From Methanoculleus thermophilus (GTDB lineage Archaea > Halobacteriota > Methanomicrobia > Methanomicrobiales > Methanoculleaceae), in NCBI RefSeq assembly GCF_001571405.1, contig NZ_BCNX01000008.1, forward strand, positions 62,001 through 126,000: DNA of 64,000 bases, given 5' to 3'. Numbering within the stretch: the stretch's first letter is position 1; each line of letters opens with the position of its first letter. The translations under genes and the position numbers were made by a program. Positions 36,348-44,657 of the stretch are shown here, in pieces. The notes beneath the pieces are model-generated. The model had not been told where the DNA came from, ran no database searches, and saw nothing but the letters and a program-made list of their open reading frames with translations.

Positions 36348-37268
36348 CTATGTATAGCACATGGACCACAATAAAAATAGTGCGGCGATCTCCCCAATCG
36401 CAAAGATGACCGTCGCCGCCCGGACCGCCCGGACAATTCCGGCTCCCCCCTCCGCAAGGCTCCGCTCCGGATCCCCGATCGTATAGACGCCGGGCTTCTC
36501 GAGCCGGATCCCTACCCCGCCGGCGATGACCGCCATCGGGATTCCGCCGTTGAACCCCGGCCGCTTCTTTCTATCGCGCCGGAGGGCCGCATACGCCGGG
36601 GTGAACCGGCCCTTCGCCGCAAAGTAGGCGAGGAGGATAAGACCTGTCAGCCGGGCCGGGATGAAGTTTGCAACGTCGTCGGCGCGGGCCGAAAACCACC
36701 CGATCCGGGCCCGCTCGTCGCGGTAGCCGAGCATCGCGTCCAGGGTGTTGATCGCCCTAAAACCTGCGGCTCCGACGAGTCCAAAGAGCCCATAGTAGAA
36801 GAGCGGAGAGATGATGCTGTCGACCAGGTTCTCGGTCATCGACTCGTATGCCGCCGAGAGGACGTGCTCGGAATCGAGGTCCCCCGTATCCCGGCTCACC
36901 ATCATCCCGACTGTTGAGCGGCCCGCACCGATCCCGTCGTCCTCGAGCGCCCGGACGACGGCGGCGACGTGCTCCTCAAGCGACCGCCAGGCAAGACAGA
37001 CCTTGAGGAGGAAGGGCGCGAGGAGGAGGTAGAGGTACCAGGGGGCCAGATACTCGACGAGCGCAAACGGCGCGGCAAAGAGGGCGACCGTCACGAGAGC
37101 GCCCAAAACCCCAAAAAAACGCTCGACGCGGGCCGGGTAGCGGCCCGGGACCCCCCACCACCCGATGAACCGGCCAAGCAGAGCCACCGGGTGGTAGCGG
37201 GAGTGCGGGTCCCCGATCAGCCGGTCCACCAGCAGCGACGCAGCGACTACGACCGCTGCCGCAACCAT
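36348..37268 (-). CDS. cbiB: Adenosylcobinamide-phosphate synthase CbiB
   Basis: Integral membrane amide synthetase that attaches aminopropanol phosphate to adenosylcobyric acid in cobalamin (B12) synthesis. 306 residues from ATG 37268, which overlaps the preceding gene by 22 bases. Motifs: [20 protein letters not shown] at the N-terminus, [38 protein letters not shown] and [20 protein letters not shown], and [20 protein letters not shown] near the end. Methanogens need corrinoids for methyltransferases. Placement in front of pdxS is notable since aminopropanol phosphate is made by a PLP enzyme. Confidence 0.94.
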   Translation of the reverse strand: MVAAAVVVAASLLVDRLIGDPHSRYHPVALLGRFIGWWGVPGRYPARVERFFGVLGALVTVALFAAPFALVEYLAPWYLYLLLAPFLLKVCLAWRSLEEHVAAVVRALEDDGIGAGRSTVGMMVSRDTGDLDSEHVLSAAYESMTENLVDSIISPLFYYGLFGLVGAAGFRAINTLDAMLGYRDERARIGWFSARADDVANFIPARLTGLILLAYFAAKGRFTPAYAALRRDRKKRPGFNGGIPMAVIAGGVGIRLEKPGVYTIGDPERSLAEGGAGIVRAVRAATVIFAIGEIAALFLLWSMCYT

Positions 37269-37768
37269 GTGAGAATGACCCCGAGAAGGAGGGCCGCAAA
37301 CGCGGCGGCGTTCAGGAGATCGATCCCAAGCATGAGCCACAGCCCATAGAGGAGCAGGGCGATCACACAGGGGACGAGGACCGTCGCCGGCGGGAGCGGT
37401 ATGCCCGGTCTAGCGACCTCCGGGACGACTGGCTCCGGCTCCGGAGCAGGCTCAGGATCGGGCCGCTCCTTGACGACGACCCGGAACTCCGCTCTCTTAG
37501 CGCCGTAGCCGGCGATGACCTCGAGAGAGAAGGTTCCGGGGCAGGCGTTCTCCCGGATGGGGATAGAAAACTCCTCGATCTTGTTTACGTAGAGATTCTC
37601 GTGGAAGAAGTCGGTGAAGGCCGCGGAGTTTGAGGAGGCGATGGTGATATGGAGCGGCGAACCGTGGTTGATGATATGGAGGACGAGGTCGCTGCCCGGT
37701 GTCACCTCGACCTCGTCCGGAACCGCTATCGCGTTTATCCCGCGGCTATTGAGATGAATCTCCGGCAC
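37247..37768 (-). CDS. Archaeal membrane protein with extracytoplasmic beta domain and two C-terminal helices
   Basis: About 173 residues starting at a GTG (VPEIHLNSRGINAIAVPDEV). No ATG lies in a suitable place, and this GTG is 7 bases after the preceding stop. The first 100 residues look like a beta sandwich (GSDLVLHIINHGSPLHITIA, then SLEVIAGYGAKRAEFRVVVK), next a Pro/Glu linker (PDPEPAPEPEPVVPEV), then two transmembrane helices. It resembles the archaeal DUF7524 group from memory; function unknown. Part of the purA-pdxT operon. Confidence 0.65.
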   Translation of the reverse strand: MPEIHLNSRGINAIAVPDEVEVTPGSDLVLHIINHGSPLHITIASSNSAAFTDFFHENLYVNKIEEFSIPIRENACPGTFSLEVIAGYGAKRAEFRVVVKERPDPEPAPEPEPVVPEVARPGIPLPPATVLVPCVIALLLYGLWLMLGIDLLNAAAFAALLLGVILTWLRQRS

Positions 37769-37775
37769 GGTCTGA

Positions 37776-37961
37776 TCAGTCCTCGCAGATGTTCTGCGGG
37801 AGGAGGTTTGGGATGCCCTCGTTGATCGGGTAGTCAACGCGGCATGCCGCGCACCGAAGGGTGCCCTCCAGCACCTCCTCGCCGCGCTCTTCTGTCACCA
37901 GGAGTTCCAGGTCCCCCTTACAGACCGGGCAGCAGAGAATCTCCATAAGATCTCTTCTCAT
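37776..37961 (-). CDS. Trm112-like zinc-ribbon protein (UPF0434 family)
   Basis: A 61-residue protein: [20 protein letters not shown], then [20 protein letters not shown] and NLLP. Two CX2C pairs form a zinc knuckle, and 'YPI..GIP.LLP' is the Trm112/YcaR hallmark. Trm112 activates several RNA- and protein-modifying methyltransferases by binding them. It overlaps purA by 4 bases. No methyltransferase gene is adjacent, so the partner is encoded elsewhere. Confidence 0.88.
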   Translation of the reverse strand: MRRDLMEILCCPVCKGDLELLVTEERGEEVLEGTLRCAACRVDYPINEGIPNLLPQNICED

Positions 37962-38968
37962 AGCTCACTCCGTAGATCGATGATCTGCGAGATCTCGGGG
38001 CCCGTCGAGATCAGGGTGACGGGCTTGCCGATATCCTCTTCCGCCTGCGCAATGAAGTCCTTTGCCTTCTTCGTCAGCCGATCGTACTCGGTGACGCCGA
38101 AGCAGGCCGGGTCGATCCGGTCGATCCCGGTGATCGCCGCCTGGGTGCAGCCGTTGATCATCGCCGAGTAGCGCGCCATCTCCCCGTCCCAGGTGCCGAT
38201 GCGGCGCTGCCGGTGGGTGACGGTCCCGAACTCCTCGATACCGAGCTTGTGCGACTGCTCCGCGGTCATCTCGGTCGAGAAGGGGCCCTCGCCGACCCGG
38301 GTCGGGTAGGCCTTGAAGACGACGATGACGTCGTCGATCCGGGTCGGGCCGACACCGTTATCGGCGGCGATCTGCGAGGCGGAGGTATCTTTGCTCGTCA
38401 CATACGGGTAGGTTCCGAAGTAGAGGGAGATCCCGAAGCCCTGGGTCCCCTCGAGGAGGACCATCTCGCCGTTATCGAGAGCGCTGTTGATATCCTGTGC
38501 TACGTCGGTGACAAAGTCGGCAAGCTCAGGAACATCTTTTGCCTGCCGGGATGTCCGGAGAACACGGTCTGCGTTCGCCGGGCCGCACCCGGTCCCGGTG
38601 CTCCCGATCTTCTTTCTGAGATGCTCGCTCCCCCTGTCCCGGGCGATATGCTCCTCTTCGATGACACCGCACCTGCCGTCGACAAAGATCCTCTCCCGGA
38701 CGCCGAGCAGGTCGACCTCGTGCAGGAAGACCCGGGGATCAACGAGGACGCCGCTCCCGATCATGAGGGTTGCTTCCGGGTAGACAAACCCCGAGGGGAC
38801 CATCCTGACACCGTACTCTTTTTCACCAATGCGGACGGTATGCCCTGCGTTCGGGCCGACGCCGCCCCTGGAGATGATGGATGGTCTGTCCTGGTGAGCA
38901 ATGTGGGCTACGATCTTTCCTTTTCCCTCGTCACCAAAGAACCCGCCGACGATAATAGTACAACTCAT
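37958..38968 (-). CDS. purA: Adenylosuccinate synthetase (short archaeal form)
   Basis: Joins IMP and aspartate with GTP, the first committed step to AMP. 336 residues, about 90 shorter than bacterial PurA but normal for archaea. [20 protein letters not shown] holds the P-loop GDEGKGK with the catalytic Asp; GPNAGHTV has the catalytic His. [13 protein letters not shown] and [20 protein letters not shown] bind [22 protein letters not shown] is the Arg-rich aspartate loop. It leads a six-gene operon. A TATA-like TTTATCAT (minus strand) lies near 38,999-39,006. Confidence 0.96.
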   Translation of the reverse strand: MSCTIIVGGFFGDEGKGKIVAHIAHQDRPSIISRGGVGPNAGHTVRIGEKEYGVRMVPSGFVYPEATLMIGSGVLVDPRVFLHEVDLLGVRERIFVDGRCGVIEEEHIARDRGSEHLRKKIGSTGTGCGPANADRVLRTSRQAKDVPELADFVTDVAQDINSALDNGEMVLLEGTQGFGISLYFGTYPYVTSKDTSASQIAADNGVGPTRIDDVIVVFKAYPTRVGEGPFSTEMTAEQSHKLGIEEFGTVTHRQRRIGTWDGEMARYSAMINGCTQAAITGIDRIDPACFGVTEYDRLTKKAKDFIAQAEEDIGKPVTLISTGPEISQIIDLRSEL

Positions 38969-39256
38969 TGTTCTATCATGTAGGATGGAGCGATACTGAA
39001 TGATAAACGTTACAATCTGATACCGGGAGAGCAGCCATCCTGTTTATGTGAAGACGACGCCGGACAACCCATCCATCTCTGCCTGGCAAGGCCTCGCGCC
39101 AAAAAGAGCAGCGATCGGCCATAAGATCCAGTACCCAAAGAGCGGAACCGGGTCTGGCCCCGGTACCAATACTGGGGGCCTTCCGCGGGGAGTGCATTGC
39201 ATATCAGTCTTGTGGATCAGAAGCCTGGCTCCCCGGTCGGTCACTGCCGGATCCAA

Positions 39257-39279
39257 ACCCCTTCATTTCCACTGGAAAC
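39257..39279 (-). repeat. Origin recognition box (ORB)-like element 1
   Basis: The minus strand reads TTTCCAGTGGAAATGAAGGGG, matching the archaeal ORB core TTCCAnTGGAAA plus the downstream G-string. The G-string points left, away from element 2. Confidence 0.75.
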
Positions 39280-39473
39280 TTCATCTTCTCTGCATCCAGG
39301 GCTGCCACGTCGAGCATTCTATGAAATGATGAGCCGATCTGTGATCGAATTTAGAACATTGGAGCGCGGACGAGAACCCAATGATCCGCCCGGCATTTCC
39401 AGAGGGGGATGCATATCCTGCACGCGTGGGAAAGTGATCCCGACCCCCTCGGAATCGCCGAATAAATCCACAT

Positions 39474-39495
39474 CTCCAGTGGAAGCAAAGGGGTT
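39474..39495 (+). repeat. Origin recognition box (ORB)-like element 2
   Basis: CTCCAGTGGAAGCAAAGGGG followed by TT. It is the same motif as element 1 in inverted orientation, 194 bases away, with its G-string pointing right. Confidence 0.75.
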
Positions 39496-39598
39496 CTCCT
39501 ATCGTCATTCCTCTGTCGGACACCGGATTGCCCGTTATTTGAGCATGGATACCGCATAAAAGAGTTGTGATTTGGTCTTGAGAAGACCTGGGGCGCTC

Positions 39599-40759
39599 TC
39601 ACTCTTTTGATTCCAGGAAGGCCGCCATGCGGGAGAGGGCCTCCCTGAGATCGTCCCGCGAGACCGCATAGGCGCACCGCACATGCCCGGCACCGGAGGG
39701 CCCGAGGACACTCCCCGGGACGACCGCGACATGCTGATCGTGCAGGAGTTTCTCGGCAAACTCGAGATCGCTCATGCCGGTGCTCTCCACCGAGGGGAAG
39801 GCGTAAAATGCGCCCTTCGGAACGTGGCAGGCAAGGCCGATCTTGTTTAATCCGTCGACAAAGAGGTTCCGCCGGAGACGGTACTCCCTGACCATGGCGT
39901 CTTTCTCGGCCTCCCCGATCCGGAGCGCTTCATACGCCGCGATCTGTCCCATCACCGGGGCGCAGAGCGCGACGTACTGGTGGATCTTCAAGGCCGCGGC
40001 GGTGATCTCGGGCGGAGCGCAGAGGTAGCCGATCCGCCACCCGGTCATGGCGAAGGCCTTCGAGAACCCGTTTAAGGTGATCGTCCGCTCATAGAGTTCC
40101 GGGATCCGTGCCGGAGAGAAGTGGTCGCCTTCGTAGGTGAGCTCGGCGTAGACCTCGTCGCTGATGAGGAGGAGGTCGTGGTCGACCAAAAGATCGGCGA
40201 TGCCATGCCAGTCCGCCTCCTGCATCACCCCGCCGGTGGGGTTGTTCGGGAAGTTTACGATGAGCGCCTTTGTCTTTGGGGTGATCTTCTCCGCGAGCGC
40301 CTCGGGCGTCAGCCGGAACTCGTCCTCCGCCCGGCAGGGGACGGTGACCGGGACGCCGCCTGCGAGGGAGACGCATGGGACATAGGAGACGTAACAGGGC
40401 TCTGCGACCAGGATCTCGTCTCCCGGATCCGTAATGGCCCTAATAGCGATATCGGCCGCTTCCGAGACGCCGCAGGTGACGATGATCTCGTTCTCGGGGT
40501 CATACCGGGTGCCGAAACGGGTATCGAGGTAGCGGCTGATGGCGCCCCGGAGCTGAGGAGTCCCCTTGTTTGAGGTGTAGGCGGTCGACCCCTGCTCGAT
40601 CGAGTAGATGGAGGCCTCGCAGACGCACCAAGGCGTCACGAAGTCCGGTTCACCGACACCCAGGGATATGACGTCATCCATCGTCTGGGCGATATCGAAG
40701 AACCGCCGGATCCCCGACGGAGGTATGGCGCGGGCCCGGGCAGAGACGAAATCCCTCAA
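39599..40759 (-). CDS. Class I/II PLP aminotransferase, second copy
   Basis: A 386-residue fold-type I aminotransferase. SLGVGEPDFVTPW, STAYTSNKGTPQLRGAISRY, VTCGVSEAADIAIRAI, NFPNNPTGGVM, SDEVYAELTY and the Schiff-base lysine in [20 protein letters not shown] are all present, with RCAYAVSRDDLREAL near the end. It resembles archaeal aromatic/aspartate aminotransferases; substrate unassigned. It follows an Lrp/AsnC regulator gene by 11 bases, a common pair in which the regulator controls amino-acid metabolism. Related to the 9,811-10,944 protein but clearly divergent. Confidence 0.9.
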   Translation of the reverse strand: MRDFVSARARAIPPSGIRRFFDIAQTMDDVISLGVGEPDFVTPWCVCEASIYSIEQGSTAYTSNKGTPQLRGAISRYLDTRFGTRYDPENEIIVTCGVSEAADIAIRAITDPGDEILVAEPCYVSYVPCVSLAGGVPVTVPCRAEDEFRLTPEALAEKITPKTKALIVNFPNNPTGGVMQEADWHGIADLLVDHDLLLISDEVYAELTYEGDHFSPARIPELYERTITLNGFSKAFAMTGWRIGYLCAPPEITAAALKIHQYVALCAPVMGQIAAYEALRIGEAEKDAMVREYRLRRNLFVDGLNKIGLACHVPKGAFYAFPSVESTGMSDLEFAEKLLHDQHVAVVPGSVLGPSGAGHVRCAYAVSRDDLREALSRMAAFLESKE

Positions 40760-40770
40760 CGCGCCTCACC

Positions 40771-41262
40771 TCAGAACGAGTACGGGAGACGTTCGACCTC
40801 TTCGCGCTCGGCGAAGGTGGTGCCGTTCTCCTTGTAGGTCTTCATGATGATGTGCGTCGCCGTCTCACGGATCCGGTCCATCGGGGCGATCTGCTCGGCG
40901 ACGAACCGGGCGATCTCATGCATGCTCGGCCCGGTGACCAGGAGCTGGAGGTCGTAAGCCCCGGTCATCAGCCGGAGCGACCGGACCTGGGGGAACCGGG
41001 CGATCCGCTCCGCGATCCGGTCGTAACCGAAGTCCCGTTCAGGCGAGACTTTGAGCTCGATCACCGCGGCGACGTTGCCGTCCCCGGCCCGCTCCCAGTC
41101 GACGACCGCTCCGTAGCGGCGGATGGCGCCGATCGACTCGAGCCGGCTGATCCGGCTCTTTACTTCCTCTTCGCTCATCTCGGCCAGCACCGCAAGTTCG
41201 CTTGTCGGGGTGCGGCAGTTCTCCTCCAGGAGATGGAGGAGGGTACGGTCCTTCTCGTCCAT
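40771..41262 (-). CDS. Lrp/AsnC-family transcriptional regulator
   Basis: A 163-residue regulator with an N-terminal helix-turn-helix (LLHLLEENCRTPTSELAVLA then SEEEVKSRISRLESIGAIRR) and a C-terminal RAM/ligand domain (VIELKVSPERDFGYDRIAER, then SLRLMTGAYDLQLLVTG). The layout is standard. It is 4 bases downstream of cdc6 and 11 upstream of the aminotransferase gene. It probably senses an amino acid and acts on the neighbouring aminotransferase (inference). Confidence 0.92.
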   Translation of the reverse strand: MDEKDRTLLHLLEENCRTPTSELAVLAEMSEEEVKSRISRLESIGAIRRYGAVVDWERAGDGNVAAVIELKVSPERDFGYDRIAERIARFPQVRSLRLMTGAYDLQLLVTGPSMHEIARFVAEQIAPMDRIRETATHIIMKTYKENGTTFAEREEVERLPYSF

Positions 41263-41266
41263 AATC

Positions 41267-42550
41267 TCACCTGAACATTGCTCTTAAACGATTGATATCA
41301 ATATCTCTGAGTCTCTGGTCATCCAATCTTGGGTCGCGCGTGACGACTTCCTCGATCTTGCTTGTCGTTGCATCGAACCACATCTCCTTCGTCCGGCCGT
41401 AGCGGCCGCGCGAGACGACCCGGGTGTTGATGACCCCGAGCATGTTGAGTTCGGAGATGAGGTCCGTGATCCGGCGGTGCGTCAGGACGTCGAGATCGAT
41501 GATCCGGGCAATCTCCCGATAGACCACCGTGACCTCACCGCTCGTGAATATCCTCTTGCCCATCCGCTCAAGGATCAGCATCGCATACAGGACCGCCTTG
41601 CTCTGGGTCGGGAGAGTGGAGATGCACTCCACCATGCTGTCGGTCTCGATCTTCTCCTGCGCCATCCGGACATGCCGCTCGGTCACGCCCGGTGCATTCT
41701 CGCGATCGGCAAGCTCCCCCGAGACCCGGAGAAGGTCGAGCGCCCGCCGGGCGTCGCCGTGCTCCTGCGCCGCGAGCGCCGCGCAGAGCGGGATGACCGT
41801 CTCGTCGAGCGCGCCCTCCACGAAGGCCATCTCGGCCCTCTGCTGGAGGATATCGCAGAGCTGCGGGGCGTTGTAGGGGGGAAAGACGATCTCCTCCTCG
41901 GAGAGCGAGGAGAGAACCCGGGGGTCCAGGAAGTCGGTGAACCGGAGGTCGTTTGATATCCCGATGATGCTGACCTTCGCAAACTTGAGATCGGAGTTGA
42001 TCCGGGTGAGGTTGTAGAGGGTATCGTCGCCGCTCTTCTTGACGAGTTTGTCGATCTCGTCGAGGATGATGACCATGACCCCGCCGTTGCTCTCGAGCTG
42101 GTTCTTGAGTTCCGCATAAACCTGGTCGGTCGGCCACCCGGTCATCGGGATATGGGCCCGGGTGCTGTCGCTCGGATGCGCATCGGCCTCGTCGAGGCAG
42201 TTCGCGATCTGGGCGAGGACACGGTACTGGGTATCGATCACCTCGCAGTTGAGGTGGACGACCTTGCACTTGGTCCCGGCGAGCGCACTTGCATTCTCAA
42301 GCTCGGCTCCCACGTACCGGACCGATGCCGTCTTCCCGGTCCCGGTCTTGCCGTAGATGAGGATATTGGACGGGGTCTCGTTTGTGAGAGCGGGGGCAAG
42401 AATAGAGGCAAGCTCGTCGATCTGCGGTTTCCGGTGAGGAAGGATCTGAGGACGATAACTGTGGCGGAGAACTTCCCTGTTCTTAAATATACGTCTATTG
42501 GTCAGGTATTTTTTGAATAATCCCATTGAGTTGTTCTTATCGTCCGACAT
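41267..42550 (-). CDS. cdc6: Orc1/Cdc6 replication initiator
   Basis: Archaeal origin-binding AAA+ ATPase, 427 residues. RRIFKNREVLRHSYRPQILP is the conserved lead-in, ILIYGKTGTGKTASVRYVG the Walker A, VMVIILDEIDKLVKK the Walker B, and IIGISNDLRFTDFLDPRVLS sensor 1 with LSSLSEEEIVFPPYNAPQL (initiator-specific motif). HGDARRALDLLRVSGE is the sensor 2 Arg region. The C-terminal winged helix includes VYREIARIIDLDVLTHRRI and SRGRYGRTKEMWFD for DNA contact. It sits between two clusters of ORB elements, as initiator genes usually do. Confidence 0.97.
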   Translation of the reverse strand: MSDDKNNSMGLFKKYLTNRRIFKNREVLRHSYRPQILPHRKPQIDELASILAPALTNETPSNILIYGKTGTGKTASVRYVGAELENASALAGTKCKVVHLNCEVIDTQYRVLAQIANCLDEADAHPSDSTRAHIPMTGWPTDQVYAELKNQLESNGGVMVIILDEIDKLVKKSGDDTLYNLTRINSDLKFAKVSIIGISNDLRFTDFLDPRVLSSLSEEEIVFPPYNAPQLCDILQQRAEMAFVEGALDETVIPLCAALAAQEHGDARRALDLLRVSGELADRENAPGVTERHVRMAQEKIETDSMVECISTLPTQSKAVLYAMLILERMGKRIFTSGEVTVVYREIARIIDLDVLTHRRITDLISELNMLGVINTRVVSRGRYGRTKEMWFDATTSKIEEVVTRDPRLDDQRLRDIDINRLRAMFR

Positions 42551-42627
42551 GGTGTCACCGGAGGGGGTTACCCGGACAGGAGAGTTTCGTGTCGAGGGCC
42601 CACAATATGGTTGTTCTGGAGACTGAT

Positions 42628-42650
42628 AACCCCTTCGTTTCCAGTGGAAC
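42628..42650 (-). repeat. Origin recognition box (ORB) 3
   Basis: The minus strand reads GTTCCACTGGAAACGAAGGGG then TT. Full match to the ORB core and G-string, 78 bases upstream of the cdc6 start. Confidence 0.85.
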
Positions 42651-42748
42651 GTGGAACCCGATTAGTTGCCAGCAGAACCTTGGCAGATCCGGTCAGGGAA
42701 GCTCGAGGTGAGAGGTGATCTGAGGAAGAGGATCGCAGGATCACCCCC

Positions 42749-42770
42749 ACCCCTTTGTTTCCAGTGGAAC
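42749..42770 (-). repeat. Origin recognition box (ORB) 4
   Basis: The minus strand reads GTTCCACTGGAAACAAAGGGG. Same strand as ORB 3, 120 bases further from cdc6. Confidence 0.85.
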
Positions 42771-42777
42771 GTGATGA

Positions 42778-42800
42778 TGATACACCCCCTTGGTGTATCA
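42778..42800. repeat. 9-bp inverted repeat beside ORB 4
   Basis: TGATACACC and GGTGTATCA are exact reverse complements separated by CCCTT. The site starts 8 bases from ORB 4, and GTGATGATGAT occurs on both sides (42,771-42,781 and 42,810-42,820). Could be an accessory protein site or cruciform in the origin. Confidence 0.6.
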
Positions 42801-43547
42801 CATTCAAAAGTGATGATGATAGTCATGTGTACCTCTGCAACTCAAAATATAAAAATTAATCGTTAAAGTACAGAGTGAAGAAAACAGGCAAAAAAAGAGT
42901 TAAAAGCAGAAATAAGTTTTTTTAAGGCCTAAATGACACAATTGAAACTTGTAGAACGTTGAAACCAGGTAGGATGGAGAGAGACCAGAACTGGATGAAA
43001 TAACCGGGGAAGAGGAGAAAACCTGAAACGATAGAAAGTGGAGCAGGAGAAGGAAGGATAGGAGCAGAAAGGATCCAGGAGCTTCCCTAGTACGATCCTC
43101 TTACCACCGTACGTCTCAGTGGCTCTCATCATCCCTTGGGTCTCATCTCTCTGCTCCTTATCACTCTCGATTACCCCGATGCTCTTTACTCCTCTTCACC
43201 GATCTCTTCATCGACTGCACCTCTACATCGTTTTATAATCGACCTATATTCTCTTCTTTTACTGAAATAGACAATAATATCAGACCTAAGTCCAAACGAT
43301 TCATTCTCAGAGAGCCGATAGCTCTTGGGACCCATATTAGACCTCTAAGTTCCTGTGGAAGATCGCTCTCGATTCTCTTCTCCTGCAATTCTCTCTTCTT
43401 CTTCCACGACGGACCGGATCAGTGAATCATGAAAAACTCGATTATCTGCCAGTATAATCAGAATCTAACGTAAAAACACGGTTTTATCCCCTCACCCACC
43501 ATTCCCCTCCAACCTGCCCTCGCCCTTGCCCTCGTGGTCCCGAATAT

Positions 43548-43569
43548 GTTCCAGTGGAAACAAAGGGGT
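43548..43569 (+). repeat. Origin recognition box (ORB) 5
   Basis: GTTCCAGTGGAAACAAAGGGG then T. Inverted relative to ORBs 3 and 4, marking the right side of the origin, 73 bases before the moaB start. Confidence 0.85.
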
Positions 43570-43641
43570 CAGGGATTCCCCACCTCCTCCGGGAAGATAG
43601 AAAGAAGTAAAATACGCGGTATAGGAGTACGGGATGATCTC

Positions 43642-44139
43642 ATGGAGAGCAACCATCTTAAACCCATCACTGTGACCGGTGCCGTCATCACCGTCTCATC
43701 GACCCGGAAGCCGGAGACCGATGCCAGCGGGAAGATCCTGATCGACCTCTTTTCGGCCGCCGGTATCGAGGTGACCCACTACGCCGTTATCCCCGACGAC
43801 CTTGAGCGGATCCGTGCCGAGGTCCGGACGGCGCTTACGCGCGCAAACTGCGTCGTCGTCACCGGGGGGACCGGGCTCACACCGGACGATGTGACGATTG
43901 AGGCGGTCGCGCCGCTGCTTGAGAAGACGATCGACGGATTCGGCGAACTCTTCCGGCTCAAGAGTTACGAAGAGATCGGGACCTCCGCCATCCTCTCCCG
44001 GGCGATCGCCGGGGTCGTCGGCGGTCGGGCGGTCTTCTGCATCCCGGGCTCAACCAAGGCCGTCACGCTTGCTGCAAAGGAGATCATCATCCCCGAGATC
44101 CAGCATATCCTCTCTCACGCCGGGCCGACTCAGCGGTAG
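43642..44139 (+). CDS. moaB: Molybdenum cofactor biosynthesis protein MoaB
   Basis: A 165-residue molybdopterin adenylyltransferase-type protein. From ATG 43642 it reads MESNHLKPITVTGAVITVSS, the usual MoaB/Mog N-terminus. RKPETDASGKIL, VVVTGGTGLTPDDVTIEAV, FGELFRLKSYEEIGTSAILS and VFCIPGSTKAVTLAAKEIII are all conserved. It provides molybdopterin for tungsten or molybdenum formylmethanofuran and formate dehydrogenases. Upstream in-frame ATGs run back into ORB 5, so the shorter start is preferred. Converges with cgi121, overlapping by 10 bases. Confidence 0.93.
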   Translation: MESNHLKPITVTGAVITVSSTRKPETDASGKILIDLFSAAGIEVTHYAVIPDDLERIRAEVRTALTRANCVVVTGGTGLTPDDVTIEAVAPLLEKTIDGFGELFRLKSYEEIGTSAILSRAIAGVVGGRAVFCIPGSTKAVTLAAKEIIIPEIQHILSHAGPTQR

Positions 44140-44657
44140 ACGTCGAGGAGCGCCACCCGCTCGATGACCAGGTCGCGGAACCGGTCCTCGCCGACGACCG
44201 CGACCTCCTCGGGCGTGATATCGTAGAGGTCCGCAAGACGCGCCCGCTTCGCGGGATCGATCGTCTCCCAGTCCTCGTCGACAAACCGCACAAGACCGGC
44301 AAGTCGGTCGCGGACGCCCGATGCAGGGGGACAGACCGCGATGTAGAAGCGGTTCTCCCCCGGGTGGATCCCAAAGGACGAGGCCACATGGCACTGCCGC
44401 GTTCCCGCGGCGTAGAGGAGCGCCTCCATCTCGATCGAGTTCGCTATCGGGTCGCCCCGATTCCACGATCGCCAGGCATGCCGGAGCGCCGCTCTTACGT
44501 GCTCGCGCCCGGCCAGGCGGTCGGCGTCAAAGAGGATGATATGGGTTCCGCACTCGTCGGCGATCGTCCTGATCTCGTTTAAGAGTTTGAACTTATTCTC
44601 GATCGTAGCGACCGCCTGATAGATATCGCATGCTACTTCTGCCATTTTCTCGTTCAC
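44130..44657 (-). CDS. Cgi121-like KEOPS complex subunit
   Basis: A 175-residue homologue of the KEOPS subunit Cgi121, which helps deliver tRNA for t6A modification. Evidence: the core [33 protein letters not shown], and [20 protein letters not shown], the family's most conserved stretch ('ANS...E.L...AG.RQI'), then [16 protein letters not shown]. It starts at a GTG overlapping the hel308 stop (GTGA); ATG 44645 is the alternative. Cgi121 genes are commonly found right after hel308 in euryarchaea, as here. The C-terminal [20 protein letters not shown] is an extension typical of methanogens. Confidence 0.88.
   Translation of the reverse strand: MNEKMAEVACDIYQAVATIENKFKLLNEIRTIADECGTHIILFDADRLAGREHVRAALRHAWRSWNRGDPIANSIEMEALLYAAGTRQCHVASSFGIHPGENRFYIAVCPPASGVRDRLAGLVRFVDEDWETIDPAKRARLADLYDITPEEVAVVGEDRFRDLVIERVALLDVYR

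Larger units (their letters stand above)
38969..39598. other. 630-bp non-coding region with two inverted origin recognition boxes
   Basis: No gene found; the frames in it are unsupported. It contains ORB-like sites on opposite strands at 39,257-39,279 and 39,474-39,495 and the promoter side of purA. It may be a second Orc1/Cdc6 binding locus beside the cdc6 gene. Confidence 0.6.
42551..43641. other. oriC: Putative chromosomal replication origin (oriC)
   Basis: A 1.1-kb non-coding region next to cdc6. Two ORBs on the left (42,628-42,650; 42,749-42,770) point left and one on the right (43,548-43,569) points right, bracketing about 780 bases that are A+T-richer than the genome. Inside are a hairpin (42,778-42,800), a purine-rich block on the plus strand (about 42,950-43,082) and a pyrimidine-rich block (about 43,086-43,425), plus a degenerate box TTCCTGTGGAA at 43,350-43,360. 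Inverted ORBs around an unwinding region beside the initiator gene are the defining layout of archaeal origins. Confidence 0.85.

Noticed and set aside
38975-38986. ATCATGTAGGAT upstream of purA, identical to 12 bases just before acs
   Set aside because: Only a half-site, oriented the other way relative to its gene, and with no dyad; may be chance, so not called as an operator.
39395-39412. TTTCCAGAGGGGGATG, resembling an ORB
   Set aside because: Lacks the TGGAAA half and its spacing to the G-string; not counted as an ORB.
39197-39559. 120-codon plus-strand frame in the gene-free region beside purA
   Set aside because: It runs through both ORB elements and has no recognisable protein features; more likely non-coding.
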